This document shows positions 42,393 to 53,000 of a DNA stretch of 64,000 bases, one piece after another. A program made the position numbers and the translations under genes. Within the stretch, counting starts at the first letter, position 1; each line of letters starts with the position of its first letter. The notes under the pieces were generated by a model, which did no database searches, had not been told where the DNA came from, and was given only the letters and a program-made list of their open reading frames with translations. The DNA is from Flammulina velutipes (Eukaryota; Basidiomycota; Agaricomycetes; Agaricales; Physalacriaceae), in NCBI GenBank assembly GCA_011800155.1, contig CM022377.1, positions 2,294,001-2,358,000 of the forward strand, in the 5' to 3' direction.

Positions 42393-44010
42393 CACGTGTC
42401 CGCGAGGATGACTAATATTCGACGCTTGCCTCTTACCACCATGTCGTCGACCACGGCGCGCAGGACACTACCTGAGCGCGTCGCTGAGCCTCTTTGTTTG
42501 CTTCAGACTGAGCTGATGCCATGAGTAGGATGGGCGCACATTATGGTGAGCACGATTTATCTATTTGTCTTCTTACGAGCTTGAATGTTTCATCAGGGTC
42601 TAGCGCCATATTGAAGAACGCGATGTATGCGTAGGCGCGGTGTCTCCATGTGCTATAGAGTAAAAGTACGCAAGGTGCGTATCCTTGGTCCTGTCTGATC
42701 TTATTCGCTTACCATTGTACGTTAGGACAGTGCGGCAAACGGAGACTGGTCATTAACGACAACGACAAACCGCGTACCACTGGATGAGCCGTTTGTCAGG
42801 CAGACTCCTGCACGTCGCGCATATCAAGGTGTGGACGACTCCATGGCCATGCTCTTGCCGCTATCGCGGGAGACCAGTGGAAACGTTGTTAGGTGGCGAG
42901 GGAATGCAAGGTGAGCATAATTGTCCTACCCTACTTCGCCTGCTAACGCTTTGACCGCCTGCAGTAGGAAACTGGCCGCCGACGACGCGAAGCGACCGAT
43001 CCAGCGAAACAATAGGCTACGATCCTCCTTATTGCGCCTCCAACACTCTGCCTTCGTCTCCAATATCCGCCATCTACCTTCTCGAGCTGCATGTTGCAGG
43101 TACACTTCTCAACCCAGAGGCGCAGTCTTCAGGTGGCCTGGTTGACAAGGCTAGTGCGTATGCCTAATACCTATCATGCTTACCTGTGCTTAACCCCTTC
43201 CGTAGTTTCCCCTGCCTGCACATGTACCGTCAGCTGAACTATCTGGGCCGGCTTTCGCTATGCTCGTCAGCATTCCCCGGGACTCTATGGCGCGCGCATC
43301 TTTACGCGATCGTTTATATTGGCACCGACTGTAGTGCTATTCCCGCGATGCTAGACCACTTAATGTTCTTACTGGGAAGGATAAGGGCTCCCGTGGAGGA
43401 AGCTCACAGTCTTTCTTCGGTGAGTCTTCCTTCATATACGGGTGCAGGAATACTCCTAACCACCTCGCGTAGATTTCGTCCTCACATCAGAATACCCTTC
43501 GAGAAACGGGATCGTCTACCAGTGGCGACAATCCCACCGCATCCTCGACAGGCGGTGGATCTCCTTCGAGCTCTCAGAATGACAGTAATGACACCGACGC
43601 GAACGCGAACGCTGCTTTGTCGCTATCCATGTCCGACCCATTCTTCTCTCTGTTTTTCTTGGCGCTGTACTTTTCAACGTTCAGCCTGTATTCGACGAGC
43701 ACACTGCCGCTCTCACGCAGGAATGTCTGGTTGGTATCGATGCGCAGGGACTTGCATCCAAGGTCCTCAACGAGGCTGGGGCTGTCCATCGCCGATACTG
43801 TCCAGGTACGTTTTTCTTTACTTACACCTCAATATCTGCTTATTGTCAACAGGGCATCTTGAAGCATTCCCATTATCCTTTTCGCTGATCAGTACCATCG
43901 CGCTCTTCCTGCTCAATCTCCTGATCGCCTGCTCCCGGGGATCCTCGTCATTATTATGGTATTGTACGTTGTTTTTGTTTAGCGACTATTTCTTGTTTCG
44001 CTGATAGGTT
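42393..44010 (+). repeat. R1-family copy, the longest in the window
   Basis: Head CACGTGTCCGCGAGGATGAC. Intron-like tracts: GTGAGCACGA...CATCAG (about 42545-42597), GTGCGTATCC...ACGTTAG (about 42677-42726), and GTGAGCATAA...CCTGCAG with branch sequence GCTAAC (about 42911-42965). Another, near 43421-43474, shares its left flank with 39267. Exon parts align with 25.4-26.1 kb and, from 43.4 kb, with 39.2-39.5 kb. Only the last part has a sizeable frame (SLSMSDPFFSLFFLALYF...), a hydrophobic segment that could be one membrane helix. Confidence 0.55.
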
Positions 44011-44805
44011 GGGCGATATTGTAGGGATTGTGAAGACCCTATTGTTGATGTTGCTTGTTATCCTTATCCTGTAGATCAGCTTTGAAGTACCTCATTCTGT
44101 ACTTACTCCTTACCAATCTGTTAACAGCGGTCCATCGGCAGCGTAAAATACGTTGGTTGTCGTCTTTCCAAATCATTGAAGGCGATCGAGGAGAACATGA
44201 CTGGTGTTCCACGTCGATGATACGTGCTTTGAGGTCGGGAGACACATCTGCCAATACCTCTCCCATGTAATATTTAGATACAGTATACTCTGTGGCGGAG
44301 GTTGGATTCGGTGGATAGGTTGGTATGCTACCTGTCATGAAGTGTTTCTGCCCGACTTGTTGGTCCCAGTGAACGCCTTGCACCAACATCGTCGTTATAA
44401 GAAAACGTGGAAGAAGATACATACACGATATAATATACAATCAAAGTTCGTGAAAATCAAGCTCATCGCAGATTCAACACATTCGCAGTTACGCTTCGCA
44501 CTAATCTATCTCCCGCTTCTCCACCAACTTGGATACAGAAAAAACTCCACCTACTTCAATTGATGCATCATGTCGGAAAAAGTGCACCGAGCTTATTAGG
44601 TAATTCCCCTTGTTTTCCCGGCTTTTCCATTGTTTTCTGTCATTTCTTGTCATTTGTTCAATATAAATGGGAAGTTCGTCTTAAAATATCAAAATAGTGG
44701 AGTAAATATTCACAATCCCAAGTCGTGTAAGTCCATATAAGGCCTACCCCGAGTAAATGCTTATTTACAGTCTTATTTGTACATATATGGCCAAATCCAT
44801 TTGTC
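44011..44805. other. AT-rich stretch, no gene seen
   Basis: Short frames on both strands with no domain. Base composition becomes more AT-rich toward 44600-44800. The stretch leads into the tRNA-like sequence. Confidence 0.45.
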
Positions 44806-44900
44806 CGACACAGCGGGGAGTCGAACCCCGAGCGCGGTCAGAGATACTGCCTGGAGATCTAGTATGGGAAGGCCGCATGTTACCGCTACACCACTGATGC
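44806..44900 (-). tRNA. tRNA-Gly(CCC)-like with intron, damaged 3' acceptor
   Basis: On the minus strand: GCATCAG acceptor, GGTGTAGCGGTAACA D arm, anticodon loop TTCCCA (CCC) followed by a roughly 21-base intron, and a T arm CGGGGTTCGACTCCCCG with five pairs. The 3' acceptor half reads CTGTGTC instead of CTGATGC, so only four of seven acceptor pairs form, and the anticodon stem has one mismatch. A working tRNA-Gly(CCC) seems unlikely unless the genome has others. Sister of 3483-3574. Confidence 0.6.
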
Positions 44901-44962
44901 TGGGGTGGCGTTCAACGACAATGGAGCAATCAATTTTGGTGGTCCAAACACATACTCCTCCA

Positions 44963-45507
44963 TATGAAGGTCAAAATGCCAAAATATTATTTTCTAGGCT
45001 ACACTTACAAAATTGACCTAAATCTAGATACAACACTGAAAAGTTCTATCAAAAAGGGTTATACTCAGTGTATTTCTCTAAGAGACTTAGCGCGCTGGAG
45101 AGAGACTTACCATAACGGAGAGAGACTCAGCGCGCCGGAGAGAGACTTAGTGAATTGGAGAGAGACTTAGTGAATTGGAGAGAGACTTAGCGAATTGGAG
45201 AGAGACTTAGTGATTTTGCAAGAGAGACTTAGCAATTGCGAGAGAGACTTAGCAAATTGGAGAGAGACTTAGTGATTTTGCAAGAGAGACTTAGTGATCA
45301 CATTGCACCAGAGAGACTTAGTAATAATTGTAAGAGAGAGACTTAATAATGGCAAGAGAGAGAGATAGGGAGATAAGCAGAGATAGAGTGGCGTTGAGAC
45401 TAGTTCGTGCACGCAAGTCGGGCCGGACCGACCGGACCAGAGTGAGGCCTCAGCTTGGACAGTGATGTCATACGTTCTCCAGGCCAAAGTTCCACCAGGG
45501 GGCTACC
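44963..45507 (+). repeat. Left terminal inverted repeat, with GAGAGACTTAG array
   Basis: After about 120 bp of unique terminal sequence comes an array of more than ten GAGAGACTTAG-type units with short variable spacers (45088-45350). Then follow a GAGAGAGATAGG run and a GGCCGGACCGACCGGACC segment. A 68-codon frame in the arm occurs identically in the other arm and is a by-product of the repeat. Confidence 0.9.
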
Positions 45508-45684
45508 ATCGGAGAAATCATGAGAGCAACAAGCCTGCCAAAGTGGCAAGATTTCTATGCTAACTTTTATCATTGAAGTTAAACAATTCTACTTGTGATG
45601 TGAACATAGGACCTAAAGTATTGCACGCCACATAAGCGGCACCACGGCAAGTCGTCCTCAAAAGGGAAAGACCCTTCATTTCAC

Positions 45685-46229
45685 GGTAGCCCCCTGGTGG
45701 AACTTTGGCCTAGAGAACGTATGACATCACTGTCCAAGCTGAGGCCTCACTCTGGTCCGGTCGGTCCGGCCCGACTTGCGTGCACGAACTAGTCTCAACG
45801 CCACTCTATCTCTGCTTATCTCCCTATCTCTCTCTCTTGCCATTATTAAGTCTCTCTCTTACAATTATTACTAAGTCTCTCTGGTGCAATGTGATCACTA
45901 AGTCTCTCTTGCAAAATCACTAAGTCTCTCTCCAATTTGCTAAGTCTCTCTCGCAATTGCTAAGTCTCTCTTGCAAAATCACTAAGTCTCTCTCCAATTC
46001 GCTAAGTCTCTCTCCAATTCACTAAGTCTCTCTCCAATTCACTAAGTCTCTCTCCGGCGCGCTGAGTCTCTCTCCATTATGGTAAGTCTCTCTCCAGCGC
46101 GCTAAGTCTCTTAGAGAAATACACTGAGTATAACCCTTTTTGATAGAACTTTTCAGTGTTGTATCTAGATTTAGGTCAATTTTGTAAGTGTAGCCTAGAA
46201 AATAATATTTTGGCATTTTGACCTTCATA
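45685..46229 (-). repeat. Right terminal inverted repeat
   Basis: Reverse complement of the left arm, including the CTAAGTCTCTC array. It ends CCTTCATA against the right CCTCCA target copy. Confidence 0.9.
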
Positions 46230-46247
46230 CCTCCAGGTCAAACCTAT

Positions 46248-46275
46248 AATCTTCTGGCGCGATGCCATTTCACCA
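46248..46275 (-). tRNA. Relic of a tRNA-Arg gene next to the foldback element
   Basis: AATCTTCTGGCGCGATGCCA followed by TTTCACCA matches the D-arm and anticodon-stem part of the intact tRNA-Arg at 47823-47894, with the anticodon loop deleted. It is too short to be functional. It lies 13 bases outside the right target duplication. Confidence 0.5.
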
Positions 46276-46292
46276 ATATTATACATTCACTG

Positions 46293-47531
46293 TCAGTACG
46301 GTGATACCCAGTGAACACCCCACACTAATCTACCTTCGAAATCCAGCCTAGCGCATCTCGGGAAATATCCATCCACCCGCTTCTCCACCAATCCGTCAAA
46401 CCTCTCGGTCTTCGACACGATCTCTACATTCAAGCGCTCCAAATCCAACCCCGCGAGCACTTCGTCTAAACGTCCCACGTCGAATGGAAGTCCCATCCTG
46501 AGCACATTCGAATGGTCCGTAAGGTCCAGACGCAAAGTGATCATCGTCAAGCTCTTTTTTCCCGAGGAAAGAAGAACGCGGCAGAATGGCTCGAGGAGGG
46601 TGTAGTGATAAACGGCGAACTTGAAGTGTTCCAATAACGGTGGTAGCGTGAGCGTCGCCACTTTACGGGGTAAGTCAGCGGGTAATAGACAGGGAATATA
46701 GTGAGGCGACTCACAGTCCAAAAGCAGCTCACTCCGCAGATCGAGAACACGCAACGAGGAATGATATCTCTCTAGGAGTCCAGGAAGCCGATGAGGACCA
46801 TACCCTCTGACACCTAAATCACTGAAGATGATCTCTCGGAGACCAGGAAATGGTGTCTCGGGGCTGGATATGAGGTCCAGGAGAGGGAGTTCAGTTTGTC
46901 CAACATCCAACCACAGCGAAGAGATTTGTGCAATAGGTTTCGGTTTCTCAAAGGTAGGTATCTCGAATGTAGAGAGATAGCGACGGCGGCCGGGAGGGTT
47001 TGGTCCCGTTTTGGGAAAGATAACACCGCGAAGCTCTAGTATGCGTGGCCAGCGGAGGATGAGGTCGGTGAGGCGAGGTATGGATGAGAGGATATGGAAA
47101 AGATCAGAGACTCTGTCTACGTCTGTATGTATGAGAGAAAGCTTCGTGAGGTGAGCGCATGCGTGTAGGACATGGGCGTAGTCTCTGTCCATCTTGAACT
47201 TGAAGCGACGCAACTCGAGGGATTCCACGTTAACTGCTTTGGAGATCAAGTGACTGAATGCACCGTGTCCTATATCCTCGAATGCTATGTAGGCAATAGT
47301 CATAGAACATATCGCAGTGAAGATCTCTGGAGCGCCGTCAGTTGTGTCGAGGAAGGCTGTCAGCGCGTCTTCCGAAGAGATTTCGACGACTTTGAAGCGA
47401 CGTTGGCGAATGAAATGATTGGCTTCTGGCCATGCAAGACAGAGACTGGAGAGAGTTCTTCCACAAGGTTCGGAAGAGAATACTTCAGCGACGATGAGAG
47501 TTTTAAGCTCTAATGGGAGGGATGGTGGCAT
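46293..47531 (-). CDS. F-box/LRR-like protein (412 aa, no intron)
   Basis: The N-terminus LPLELKTLIVAEVF...SLCLAWPEANHFIRQRRF has the spacing of a degenerate fungal F-box (LP-EL ... L--V). It is followed by irregular leucine-rich repeats, such as LESLELRRFKF, LTKLSLIHTD, LTDLILRWP, LREIIFSDL and LRVLDLRSE. Proteins of this type usually serve as substrate-recruiting subunits of SCF ubiquitin ligases in cytosol or nucleus. The family is large and fast-evolving in mushrooms, so the partner cannot be guessed. The ATG at 47531 gives the full F-box-like start. The gene is intact, and its 3' end lies only about 60 bp from the foldback element. Confidence 0.68.
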   Translation of the reverse strand: MPPSLPLELKTLIVAEVFSSEPCGRTLSSLCLAWPEANHFIRQRRFKVVEISSEDALTAFLDTTDGAPEIFTAICSMTIAYIAFEDIGHGAFSHLISKAVNVESLELRRFKFKMDRDYAHVLHACAHLTKLSLIHTDVDRVSDLFHILSSIPRLTDLILRWPRILELRGVIFPKTGPNPPGRRRYLSTFEIPTFEKPKPIAQISSLWLDVGQTELPLLDLISSPETPFPGLREIIFSDLGVRGYGPHRLPGLLERYHSSLRVLDLRSELLLDCESPHYIPCLLPADLPRKVATLTLPPLLEHFKFAVYHYTLLEPFCRVLLSSGKKSLTMITLRLDLTDHSNVLRMGLPFDVGRLDEVLAGLDLERLNVEIVSKTERFDGLVEKRVDGYFPRCARLDFEGRLVWGVHWVSPY

Positions 47532-47822
47532 GATGCAAAGACTGTCTTCCGGCCCGTAAAATATGATCGCGATTTACATCGACTACTATGCGTTGTCTGT
47601 AGTAATACTAATTTTAACAGATATGCGGATGCACATACCGAGCTTGCGGGGACATGACCTCCTCGTTGAGCAGATTGATCTATTCGTAGAGCTTTTCCAA
47701 GCATGCGCGTGTAACATCGTAGACAGTGAGTATTAGTAGCGGTAGCCAGCGCATGGCCAGATAGGTAATGAACGTTTACTATCGACCTTGGAGGTCCACA
47801 AAATGAACAGCAACACAGTTGA
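47532..47822. other. Intergenic, probable promoter of the F-box/LRR-like gene
   Basis: No gene seen between the F-box-like start and the tRNA. CTTCCGGCCCGTAAA near 47547 resembles CACGGGCCGTAAAGCC near 37600, possibly a small dispersed segment. Confidence 0.4.
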
Positions 47823-47894
47823 TGACCGCCGCAGGGGTCGAACCTGCAATCTTCTGATTCGAAGTCAGACGCGATGCCATTTCGCCAGGCGGCC
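47823..47894 (-). tRNA. tRNA-Arg (anticodon UCG)
   Basis: A complete cloverleaf of 72 nt including the discriminator A. Acceptor GGCCGCC pairs with GGCGGTC (one G-U). The D arm is GCGA...TCGC. The anticodon stem TCTGA/TCAGA closes the loop CTTCGAA, giving UCG. The T arm is GCAGG-TTCGACC-CCTGC. No intron. It decodes CGA. The A and B box positions look normal. Confidence 0.93.
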
Positions 47895-47992
47895 GTGAGG
47901 ACTTGCAACCAGTCGAACGTCGGGCTTGATCAACTTGTTTGATTACTTATGTGTCTATACCTAACTAATTCTACGTCCGATGCGCAATATCA

Positions 47993-50175
47993 TCAGTCCG
48001 AATCTAAAGCATAGTCCCCAGTTATGCCTTCCTCCTCCTCCTCCTCCTCATCCGAATTGACCCCAACCGTGAGCCTGTCAGGCGGAGGGAAAACATTATA
48101 GTCATCCGCAGGCATCTCATAAATCTTGTCCCACCCTTTCTCATTCGCACAACCCCAAAAAGTGATTCTAAATCCAATGAGGCTACCTGTTGCTCTCGAG
48201 AGTCTGTGTTTCTGATCATTGACTCTCACAGTCCATTCTCCGACAGGACTCTCTCCCCTGCAATGGAATCAACACATGCCCTTTTTCTTAAAGAGATGAG
48301 AAACCTCACCAATGCTTCACCGACATAAACGTCCACCCCCGCAGCCCAGTCTTATCTCTATCTTCCTTCCGACGTGTTCCCAATTTACTTTCCACACCAG
48401 ACGGGCTTATCAGGGTGACCTCGATATCACCCCTCTTCTGATGCTTGACCCATACCTTCACTTCCACCCTCTCAATCTTCAAAAAGTTCTGCTTATCAGC
48501 CATATCCTCAGTAACACGAACCGGAGTCGATACTCCCATCTTCGGAAGAAAGAGCCCTCCAGAGAACTTCCCGTTACGATCCATAGTGCCACCGTCGAAC
48601 TGGATAGGCTCCATCTCTATCCACGTTCGCTCGGGAACAGTTTTCCAGTCCTTCGCGGCGCTGACAAAGGCGTAAGCGTCGAGCAAGCCAAACCCGAATT
48701 TCTCGCTGTATTTATGCCCAGCATGGTCACCGATGAACTTGGAAGTCTGGACGATGAGGTACTGGATATCGCGCCACGTGAGATCGGGGTTGGCTTCCAA
48801 GGCGAGCGCGAAGATGGCAGACGCAGCGGGGGAAGCAGCTGAGGTTCCTTTGAAAAAACTACTGCATGATACGTCGTTCGCAACGCCGAGGCTGAACTTT
48901 GGAAAGTATAGCATTAGAGTTGGAGAAGGATTGAACATTCAAACGCTCAGACTTACGATGCGTGATGTATTCTCTGTGTTGCTGCTGTAGGCTACCGCCA
49001 TGACAGCTGTACAGGGAGCAGCGTACGCTGGGCTCTTCCCGTCCCTGTCCACCGCACCAATAGCAATCGTGTGTATTCTATATATCTTGTTAGTCAGACA
49101 AATGGAATGTAAGCAAACTCCCTTTACCCATTCGCCCAACCGTCAGCATTGCAATTACCGTCACCCTCTGGATCATTTCCCGCTGCGACCACATATATAC
49201 TTCCTTTATGTTCTCTGCCATAGGTGACACCGTACAAATGGGCCTGCTTCACCGCATAGTGCGGACTCTCATACGTGTTTTTTCCGTGGGCGCTGTTGTA
49301 GATATCCACGTTCTGGGCGCCATGGTTCAACGCAGTCGCCTCGTGAATGGGATGTACACCATCCGGTCCAACGATCCGCAAACCTGCTACTTTTGAGTTG
49401 TAGGCAATCCCTACGCCGCAGATGTCGTTCTTTGCAGCAGCGATGACTCCAGCCACTGCGGTGCCGTGCCATTCACCTTTGCTCGGAGCAGGAAGGCGTC
49501 TGCTCCCATCGATCAAGTCGAATGAGTGGCGCGCGTCCTAGCGAATGGTCAACGTCGTGTTTTATTGGAATCTTCAATCTATCCACATACAAAATTGCTT
49601 TCGAGGTCCTTGTGATCTGACTTGAGCCCGTCGTCAATTACAGCGATGAGGACACCTTTCCCGGTGTATCCCAGCTTCTCCCACACCGGGACTACATTCA
49701 TCGAATGGTCGGGATCGACGAGAGACCACTGTTCGGGAAATGAGGGATCTTCGATGCCTTCACGGCGAACAATGGAAGATGGGTCGGTGTCGGATCGGGT
49801 ACGAGTGCTCGCATTCTGTACGACTTTGCGAGGCAGTTGACGTGAAATGTGCTTTACAGCTGATGAGATGCTCTCCGTTCTCCGCGAGAGGGATGCATCA
49901 CGTCGCATTGTCCAGTAGGACTCGATGACGGGGTCAGTTTCTGTATCCCTCGCGTGTAGGAAACCTCGAGGGGACGCCTCTGCACGCATGAGCCACATGT
50001 CCTTGAGTTCGCCAATGGGGTTTACGATCCGGAGGCCAAGATGCGTCGCGACGTCGGCCAGCGACGCGCGCGCTGGATCGTGATGGAGAATATAGTAGTC
50101 GTATGTCTTGTCGACGGCCATAGCGGAAGCTACAGAGCCTGTTAGAAGCCAGGTTAGGGCGATGACGACTTTCAT
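47993..50175 (-). CDS. Kexin-like subtilase (S8 protease) with P domain, divergent (655 aa)
   Basis: Exons, read leftwards: 50175-49591, 49537-49128, 49077-48957, 48896-48310 and 48257-47993, closing to 655 codons. The start of exon 4 uses an AAG acceptor and is the least certain junction. A signal peptide (MKVVIALTWLLTGSVASAMA) is followed by a pro-region (YDYYILHHDPARASL...) ending near IVRREG. The catalytic domain has Asp in AVIDDGLKSDH, His in WHGTAVAG, oxyanion Asn in AAGNDPEGDGNCNADG and Ser in KGTSAASPAAS. A jelly-roll P domain follows (WGESPVGEWTVRVND). Kex2 enzymes cut secretory precursors after dibasic sites. Here the family segment around IYSCSWGP reads IYNSAHGK, the His is followed by TAVAG rather than TRCAG, and no transmembrane segment follows the P domain, only an acidic tail (DEEEEEEEG). 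It may be soluble and altered in specificity. A second, conventional kexin is expected elsewhere in the genome. Confidence 0.85.
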
Positions 50176-50759
50176 TTGTATTGAAGCATGGATAATACCT
50201 TACCATCCTTTAAAAGAAAGCAACACGCTGGAGATGAGGAAGAATCGTACTCATATGCGTAGTATTTGTCGGTCTTGAGATTGCCTTGACGATGCTCATG
50301 TTAGTCTTCAACGTGGAGCATTGCCTTTGGGATCATCGCCACCGAAAGTCCGGGATGTACAACATAGAAGTCACTTTGGTGATGTTACTATGGGGCATCA
50401 GCTCGTGCGGTTGTCCGCATCTTTGTTACGCACCGAACATCCAGCAATAAATTCAGGAAGAATATCGCCTGAGTACTTTTAGACAGATCCAAATGAAGTC
50501 TTTTTTCATGCGAGAGTTTCTTTACTTGATGATCGATCAAAAAGGGGTCGTGATAGCAACGACGAGGATAGCAGCAAGGAGTTGAACATCGTTGATATTG
50601 CGGGAGACAGCGTCACATGGGAGAATATGTACAAGACTCGGATGCGATGAACCGAGAATCGAAACCGGCAGCGCGAGCGGAAATCATCTGTACAGGAATG
50701 TAAGTGCATGCTCATTACAAGCTTCTAACTTGTAGGGGCTTACTATACACAACGATGAA
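50176..50759. other. Intergenic, no gene seen
   Basis: Upstream region of the kexin-like gene. Only short overlapping frames, and no repeat recognised. Confidence 0.45.
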
Positions 50760-52968
50760 GTGAGTTGTACATTGGAGTAGGACATCCCAAGACCGGTACT
50801 GTCCGAGGGTGGCACGATACGATGCTCTTCGAGAAGTCACGTCGTGAGAGACAGGCGCGAATTACAGAAGCAATCAGCAGCATCCGTGAACACTGGTCTC
50901 CTTGTGTATCAAGTCAATGGGATGATGATGGGAAGAGGCAGGGTTATTGACGGTGACGTTAACAAACCGTTTACGGATTGTTTCTCATGCGTCCCCAATG
51001 TCTGCGATTTTTGCGTCATATTAGCTAATGTTCTCACTGTCACATGACGCTTTCATTTGTTGACTTCGACAAATTTCTGTCTCGTTCGCGTGGCGTTCAT
51101 TTCGTACTTATCGATGTATGTTGGAATGGTTCCTCTCCAGTTGCTGTGAACCATTCTAATTCCTTTGCCGTTTCCCATATCATTCTTTCAGAAATTCAGA
51201 CATTGCTTCAAGCTGCTGCTGCTCCTCCCTTGAATCTGGTGTGTGTTGATATGTCCTTCTCTGACACTTCATCGAGGTGTATGCACAGTAAAATGCCTTG
51301 ACAACCTCCTCGAATACCTGAAAAGGTTCCAATTGGCAACAGACTCATGCATGCTTGGGGAACCCGGGCCCAATGTGCTGAAGTGGGCGGAGTGCCAGGT
51401 GTGTATTGGACACGATAGAATGATAGATAACTAACTGTCTCTACTTACAGAGCTGAGGAACTCTACGCAAAGGTAATCCTGGAAAACACATCACAAGGAC
51501 TGACCTAATGCCCGAAAGGCAGAAGCGTTAGATCCCAAAAGCCCAAGATGTCGAACCAAAGTGCTGCTCTGTATGAACAAGGAAAGTTTTTGAAACCCTC
51601 AAAGCCATCGGCAGATCGTACACCAATCTCATCAACGACACGACCAAAGCCAGTCTCCTCCCGAAACTCTCAACCCGGCTAGCCGAATCCCTCGCGTGTG
51701 AGGTTCGCGACGGCATCATCCCGCTGCACCACTTGGAGGGCGAAATCAAGCTCATCAACGACCTTCGCGTTATTTCCGAGGCAGACGACACGCTGCGTGG
51801 AACAAGTGGAAACATATCGTGCAGGACTTTGATCGTGCCCAGAAGGGCGGAAAGGAGGCTCGTAGGCGGTTGACGACATTACCAGTCCGATAGGAGACGA
51901 CGTGAGGCGTTATTCATACTTTACCTGACGCACATGTTCACGTCAACGATGAACAGCGCATCGTTCATCGAGTTCTACACCGTGAGTTTCACCTCTTTTT
52001 TTCAGTCACCAAAGTGCTGATAGGCCTTCAGGTGAGGCAAGACCACTTGATGTCGCTTCCCCACGACTGGGGCCCGGGAGACAAAGATAAACGCAACCCC
52101 GTCGATATTAGCCAGATGTCAGAGGAGATGCTGCGGCGCTTGGCCTTCTCCTTTGGTGGAGTCGGAGATGGGCACCATGTCCTAGGGTCTATAATCGGGC
52201 TCAGCCAGGCGCAGTTAAAACTGAACAAGCAGAAACATCAGGCGATGCAGGTGTATTTGACGATGAACAATGTACATCCTTCTGCGCTGGCTCGAGATCT
52301 TTGCTTATCATCGCTTCTTGATGAACTATCGTCATCGTAAGATAACTAGACGAAGGTGGCTGAGGTGAAGATGACGCTGATATCTCTATGGATGGGATGT
52401 GTAATGCCTCTCTATTGTTTTACAAGGTTGGCTGTCTCAATTTCCTCAGTTGTAACTACATATCTGACAATTCCATCCCAGGATAAAGAAGACCGTAAAA
52501 CTACTTATGACCAAGCTACGAGCCACACCTCCTCAGCTTCCCGATTGGCTCTTCGTCGCTCCCGAAGGAATCCCCAAGCAACAAATCAGGGATTGGCAAT
52601 ATGACCCGACGATCTCTCCGTCATGGCAAAAGACGGCGGCCCAGGAGGCCAAGGAGAGGCTAGAGCAGACGAAGATGTACATTGACATGACTATGCCGGA
52701 TGACCAGATCATATCCTCAGCGGAGTCCTCGATGGGCACTAAATGCCCTGGACCGAATCAGCTGGAACGGAGGAAAGAGTGGCTGGAGAAGGCGCGCAAA
52801 CAGCTGTACGATATCGCTGTAGTACTAGTAATACGAGCTGATTACAAACGACGGTTTGTTACCCGCCGCTCGTCGGCCACACCCTCTCGTAAGAAATATC
52901 CGAATCCGTTCGAAATTGATCCAGTTCAACTCACCGTCATTCAAAGGATAAACGAATGGTTATTATAA
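50760..52968 (+). pseudogene. Decayed DUF4470-type gene
   Basis: Pieces in order on the + strand: AEALDPKSPRC (TPR-like start, near 51519), TLKAIGRSYTNLINDTTKASLLPKL and TRLAESLACEVRDGIIPLHHLEGE (51590-51750), WNKWKHIVQDFDRAQKGGKEARRRL (near 51800-51870), and LAFSFGGVGDGHHVLGSIIG to NNVHPSALARDLCLSSLLDEL (52141-52330). After an intron-like gap come LPDWLFVAPEGIPKQQIRDWQY and a tail RKKYPNPFEIDPVQLTVIQRI to the TAA at 52966. The central part matches DUF4470, a domain found in fungal MYND-type proteins. At least two frameshifts (near 51588 and 51798) and in-frame stops show decay. 50760-51480 has homology to 23070-23250 and the 41.8 kb relic and is presumably its 5' part. No zinc finger is visible. 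Confidence 0.65.
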
Positions 52969-53000
52969 GTGCAACAAGCAGTGCTATATAGAAAAACTCA

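Larger units (their letters stand above)
44963..46229. mobile_element. Non-autonomous foldback-type transposon with 545-bp terminal inverted repeats
   Basis: Two arms of 545 bp (44963-45507 and 45685-46229) are inverted copies of each other, with one difference noted by eye (45480 against 45712). They surround a 177-bp unique centre. Direct repeats CCTCCA at 44957-44962 and 46230-46235 touch the arms exactly, giving a 6-bp target duplication. The ends read TATGAAGGTCAAAATGCC. No transposase or other protein is encoded, so movement would need a partner element in trans. A 6-bp duplication with such long repeated arms does not fit the superfamilies I know well. The near-perfect arms mean recent insertion or active gene conversion. 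Confidence 0.9.

Noticed and set aside
45088..45350. Regularly spaced GAGAGACTTAG units that resemble a CRISPR array
   Set aside because: Units are about 11 bp with variable short spacers, occur in both arms of an inverted repeat, and the genome is eukaryotic. They are part of the transposon arms.
44964..46228. Two identical 68-codon open frames, one on each strand
   Set aside because: They are the same sequence in the two inverted arms, contain only array translation and have no domain.
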